A DNA stretch of 8,464 nt, taken from contig SLLK01000326.1 in assembly GCA_007134115.1 (NCBI GenBank), positions 1 through 8,464 on the forward strand. Direction: 5' to 3'. This DNA comes from Gammaproteobacteria bacterium. GTDB lineage: Bacteria > Pseudomonadota > Gammaproteobacteria > UBA5335 > SLRW01. This document shows positions 6,526 through 8,464 of the stretch, one piece after another. Under the pieces are notes generated by a model, which did not search any database, was not told the origin of the DNA, and saw only the letters and a program-made list of their open reading frames with translations. Position 1 is the stretch's first letter. Every line of letters begins with the position of its first letter. The position numbers and the translations under genes were made by a program.

Positions 6526-8349
6526 ATGTCAACTTTGCTCAACACAGCAATGGCGCGCATGTCGCCGTTCATCATGCTGCTGGCACTGCCTGCCCTGAGC
6601 GCCTGCGGCGATCGCGACGAGACGCGCCAGCTTGAACCCGTCAGCCCGTCCATTCACCCGGAAATGGCCGCCCACACCGATCATTTCGAGCGCAGGATCT
6701 ATCAGGTGGGCGAACGCGTGCACGTGGCCGTGGGCTGGAACCTCGCCAACACCTCGATGATTGTGGGTGACGACGGCGTGATCATTATCGACACCGGTGA
6801 AAACGCCGAGCGCACGCGGCAGGTGGCCGAAAAATTCCGCGAGATTACCGACAAGCCCGTGCGTGCCGTGGTGTACACCCATTTCCACCCCGACCACATC
6901 AACGGCACCGGCGCCTTTACCAGCCTCGAGCAAGTGCGTGCCGGCGAGGTGGACATCTTTGCCCATGACACCTTCGAAGATCATGTGGCCGACCAGGGCG
7001 CCACGCTGGGCCCCATCCTGTCCATGCGCACCGCCTATTCCTTTGGCGCCGCCCTGCCCCCGGCCGACCGCGAGGGCGTGAACGCCGGACTGGGTCCGCT
7101 GCTGCCTCTGGATGAAGAAACCGCGGTACCCGCCACCTACATCCCGCCGTCGCGCACCTTCAGTGACGAGCTGGAGATCGAAATTGCCGGCGTCCAGCTG
7201 CGCATGCTGCATATCCCCGGCGAAACCGACGACCAGATCGGTGTCTATCTGCCGGACGAGGGCGTGCTGTTCACGGGCGACACCCTGCAAGGACCCACCC
7301 TGCCCAACATTCACACCCTGCGCGGCACCAGTTTTCGCGACCCCATGCAGTGGGTCGATACCATTGACCTGATGCGGTCCCTGGCGCCCGAGTACGTGGT
7401 GGACTCCCATGGCCAGCCCATTCACGGCCGCGAGCAATCCGAAGAGGTGCTGCGCTATACGCGTGACGGCATCCAGTTCATTCACGACCAGACCATTCGC
7501 CACATGAACAAGGGCCTGACGCCGGACGAACTCGTCCACGCTGTGCAATTCCCGGAACATCTCGCCGAATACAAGCCGTGGCTGCGCGAATACTACGGCA
7601 CCGTGGAACACACCGTGCGCCAGATTTACCAGGGCTACCTCGGCTGGTTCGAGGGCGACCCGGTGGATCTCGCGCCCACACCGCGCGAGGAAAAGGCCCG
7701 GCGGCTAACCGATCTGATCGGCGGTCGCGATGCGGTGCTGGACGCCGCCTACGCTGCCCACGATGACGGCGATTACCAGTGGGCCGCGGAACTGGCCACC
7801 TACCTGATCCGCATTGACCGCGACGACAGCGCCGCGCGCGAGCTCAAGGCCAATGCGTTCCGCCACCTGGGCTACGCACAGATGAACTTCAACTGGCGTT
7901 CCTGGTACCTGATGGCCGCCCGGGAGCTCGAAGGCGACGTACCCGTCAGGCAACTGGCCGAGGTGATGCGCGAGACGGTGTCCTCCACGGCCTTGTTCCA
8001 GAACCTGCCGATCCGCATATGGCTGCGCGGCTGGGCCATGCGCGTGGACCCGGAGCGCGCCGCCGACACGCACTCCACGCTGGGCATGCGCTTTACCGAC
8101 ATCGATGAAGCCTATGCCCTGGAATTGCGCCGCGGCGTCGTCGAGGTGCACGAGTCCATCCCCGAGGGCACCGAGCTGGTGTTGAACATGAGTCGCACCC
8201 TGCTCAACCGCCTCCTGGCCGGAGAACAGACCATCCCCGGCGCACTGGCCGCGGGCGAGGCCGAACTGCAAGGAGACAGCGACGCATTCGCACAGTTCGT
8301 GGACAACTTCGATCTGGAAGAGGACGCGATCTATCTGACACTGCGCTAG
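6526..8349 (+). CDS. Alkylsulfatase-family MBL-fold hydrolase, predicted lipoprotein (SdsA1/YjcS/Pisa1-like)
   Basis: A 607-residue predicted lipoprotein. Residues 1-26 form a lipoprotein signal peptide ending in lipobox LSAC, with C27 as the lipidated residue. The next residue is Gly rather than Asp, which favours outer-membrane sorting. The zinc-binding beta-lactamase-fold domain (about 45-310) has HFHPDH (H119, H121, D123, H124), PGETDDQIG (231-239), FTGDT (249-253, D252) and SHGQPIHG (294-301, H295). NIHTLRGTSFRD (261-272) is an alkylsulfatase hallmark. The all-helical dimerisation domain follows (about 325-470, including Y357 to P379 and D416 onward), then an SCP2-like C-terminal domain (about 475-607). 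The family hydrolyses primary or secondary alkyl sulfate esters to alcohol and sulfate. The order of domains and the total length fit, but E233 and D252 stand where SdsA1/YjcS have two glutamates, so it is a divergent clade and the substrate is uncertain. It is divergent from the LysR gene. Confidence 0.92.
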   Translation: MSTLLNTAMARMSPFIMLLALPALSACGDRDETRQLEPVSPSIHPEMAAHTDHFERRIYQVGERVHVAVGWNLANTSMIVGDDGVIIIDTGENAERTRQVAEKFREITDKPVRAVVYTHFHPDHINGTGAFTSLEQVRAGEVDIFAHDTFEDHVADQGATLGPILSMRTAYSFGAALPPADREGVNAGLGPLLPLDEETAVPATYIPPSRTFSDELEIEIAGVQLRMLHIPGETDDQIGVYLPDEGVLFTGDTLQGPTLPNIHTLRGTSFRDPMQWVDTIDLMRSLAPEYVVDSHGQPIHGREQSEEVLRYTRDGIQFIHDQTIRHMNKGLTPDELVHAVQFPEHLAEYKPWLREYYGTVEHTVRQIYQGYLGWFEGDPVDLAPTPREEKARRLTDLIGGRDAVLDAAYAAHDDGDYQWAAELATYLIRIDRDDSAARELKANAFRHLGYAQMNFNWRSWYLMAARELEGDVPVRQLAEVMRETVSSTALFQNLPIRIWLRGWAMRVDPERAADTHSTLGMRFTDIDEAYALELRRGVVEVHESIPEGTELVLNMSRTLLNRLLAGEQTIPGALAAGEAELQGDSDAFAQFVDNFDLEEDAIYLTLR

Positions 8350-8364
8350 TGTTTGTCCAGAGCA

Positions 8365-8398
8365 CGCTGGCCCGGACGACCCTTCGCCCGGGCCAGCG
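8365..8398. terminator. Hairpin, probable terminator between convergent genes
   Basis: CGCTGGCCCGG (8365-8375) pairs perfectly with CCGGGCCAGCG (8388-8398), forming an 11-bp GC-rich stem with a 12-nt loop. It starts 16 nt after the sulfatase stop. No T-run follows on either strand, so it is not a canonical intrinsic terminator. Its place between a plus-strand stop and a probable minus-strand stop suits a bidirectional one. Confidence 0.55.
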
Positions 8399-8405
8399 CC
8401 CTGCC

Positions 8406-8464
8406 TTACAGCCGAATCACATGCCCTTCGCGTGGGGACACCCGGCCCGCCAGCAGCTGCTCGA
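8406..8464 (-). CDS. Possible 3' end of a minus-strand gene, cut by the window edge
   Basis: Reading leftward from the window edge, one frame is open for 18 codons and ends in TAA (8406-8408). The tail reads EQLLAGRVSPREGHVIRL, a protein-like composition. The stop lies 7 nt beyond the hairpin, as expected for a gene converging on the sulfatase gene. The family cannot be recognised from so short a piece, and it could be chance. Confidence 0.4.
   Translation of the reverse strand, partial: EQLLAGRVSPREGHVIRL

Noticed and set aside
6529..7611. A 360-codon open frame antisense to the alkylsulfatase gene
   Set aside because: The plus-strand gene has clear domain motifs, a lipoprotein signal and a strong ribosome site. 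The antisense frame has no recognisable motif and is the usual long shadow in GC-rich DNA.

Overview
This 8.5 kb window is gene-dense, GC-rich bacterial chromosome, apart from one short AT-rich gap at 6425-6525. The protein families fit a Gram-negative proteobacterium, most likely a gammaproteobacterium: a TRAP transporter, an outer-membrane type lipoprotein, a LysR regulator, an ACAD10/11-type phosphotransferase and a bacterial GTDC1-like glycosyltransferase. That assignment is inference; no rRNA or marker gene is present. I see no mobile element, CRISPR array, tRNA or rRNA.

Layout. (1) 62-1129 (+) encodes a phosphotransferase of the ACAD10/ACAD11/LvaA type. It converges on the block that follows. 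(2) 1164-6424 is a block of four minus-strand genes. In transcription order these are a LysR regulator (6424 to 5534), a TAXI-type TRAP solute-binding protein (5414 to 4248), a fused 4TM/12TM TRAP permease (4240 to 2237) and a GTDC1/QTMAN-like glycosyltransferase (2240 to 1164). The last three are packed together, with a 7-nt gap and then a 4-nt ATGA overlap, and almost certainly form one operon. The regulator lies 119 nt upstream and may or may not be cotranscribed. (3) 6526-8349 (+), divergent from the regulator, encodes a lipoprotein of the metallo-beta-lactamase alkylsulfatase family (SdsA1/YjcS/Pisa1-like). (4) A hairpin at 8365-8398 is followed by what may be the 3' end of a minus-strand gene cut by the window edge.

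How the genes may work together. The divergent LysR/alkylsulfatase pair shares a 101-bp region with overlapping back-to-back promoters and a T-N11-A dyad next to the regulator start. This is the classic arrangement for a LysR regulator controlling its neighbour and itself. A lipid-anchored sulfatase beside a secondary transporter for small anions suggests a module that cleaves a sulfate ester at the cell surface and imports one of the products. That link rests on neighbourhood alone. The glycosyltransferase belongs to a family whose human member mannosylates queuosine in tRNA, so its coupling to a transporter is functionally unexpected. The phosphotransferase points to a CoA-ester or hydroxy-acid pathway continuing upstream of the window.

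Several starts were moved from the longest open frame using ribosome binding sites. I found no wholly new system. The best leads are the sulfatase's metal-site variation and lipoprotein form, the sulfatase-LysR-TAXI neighbourhood, and the bacterial GTDC1 homologue.
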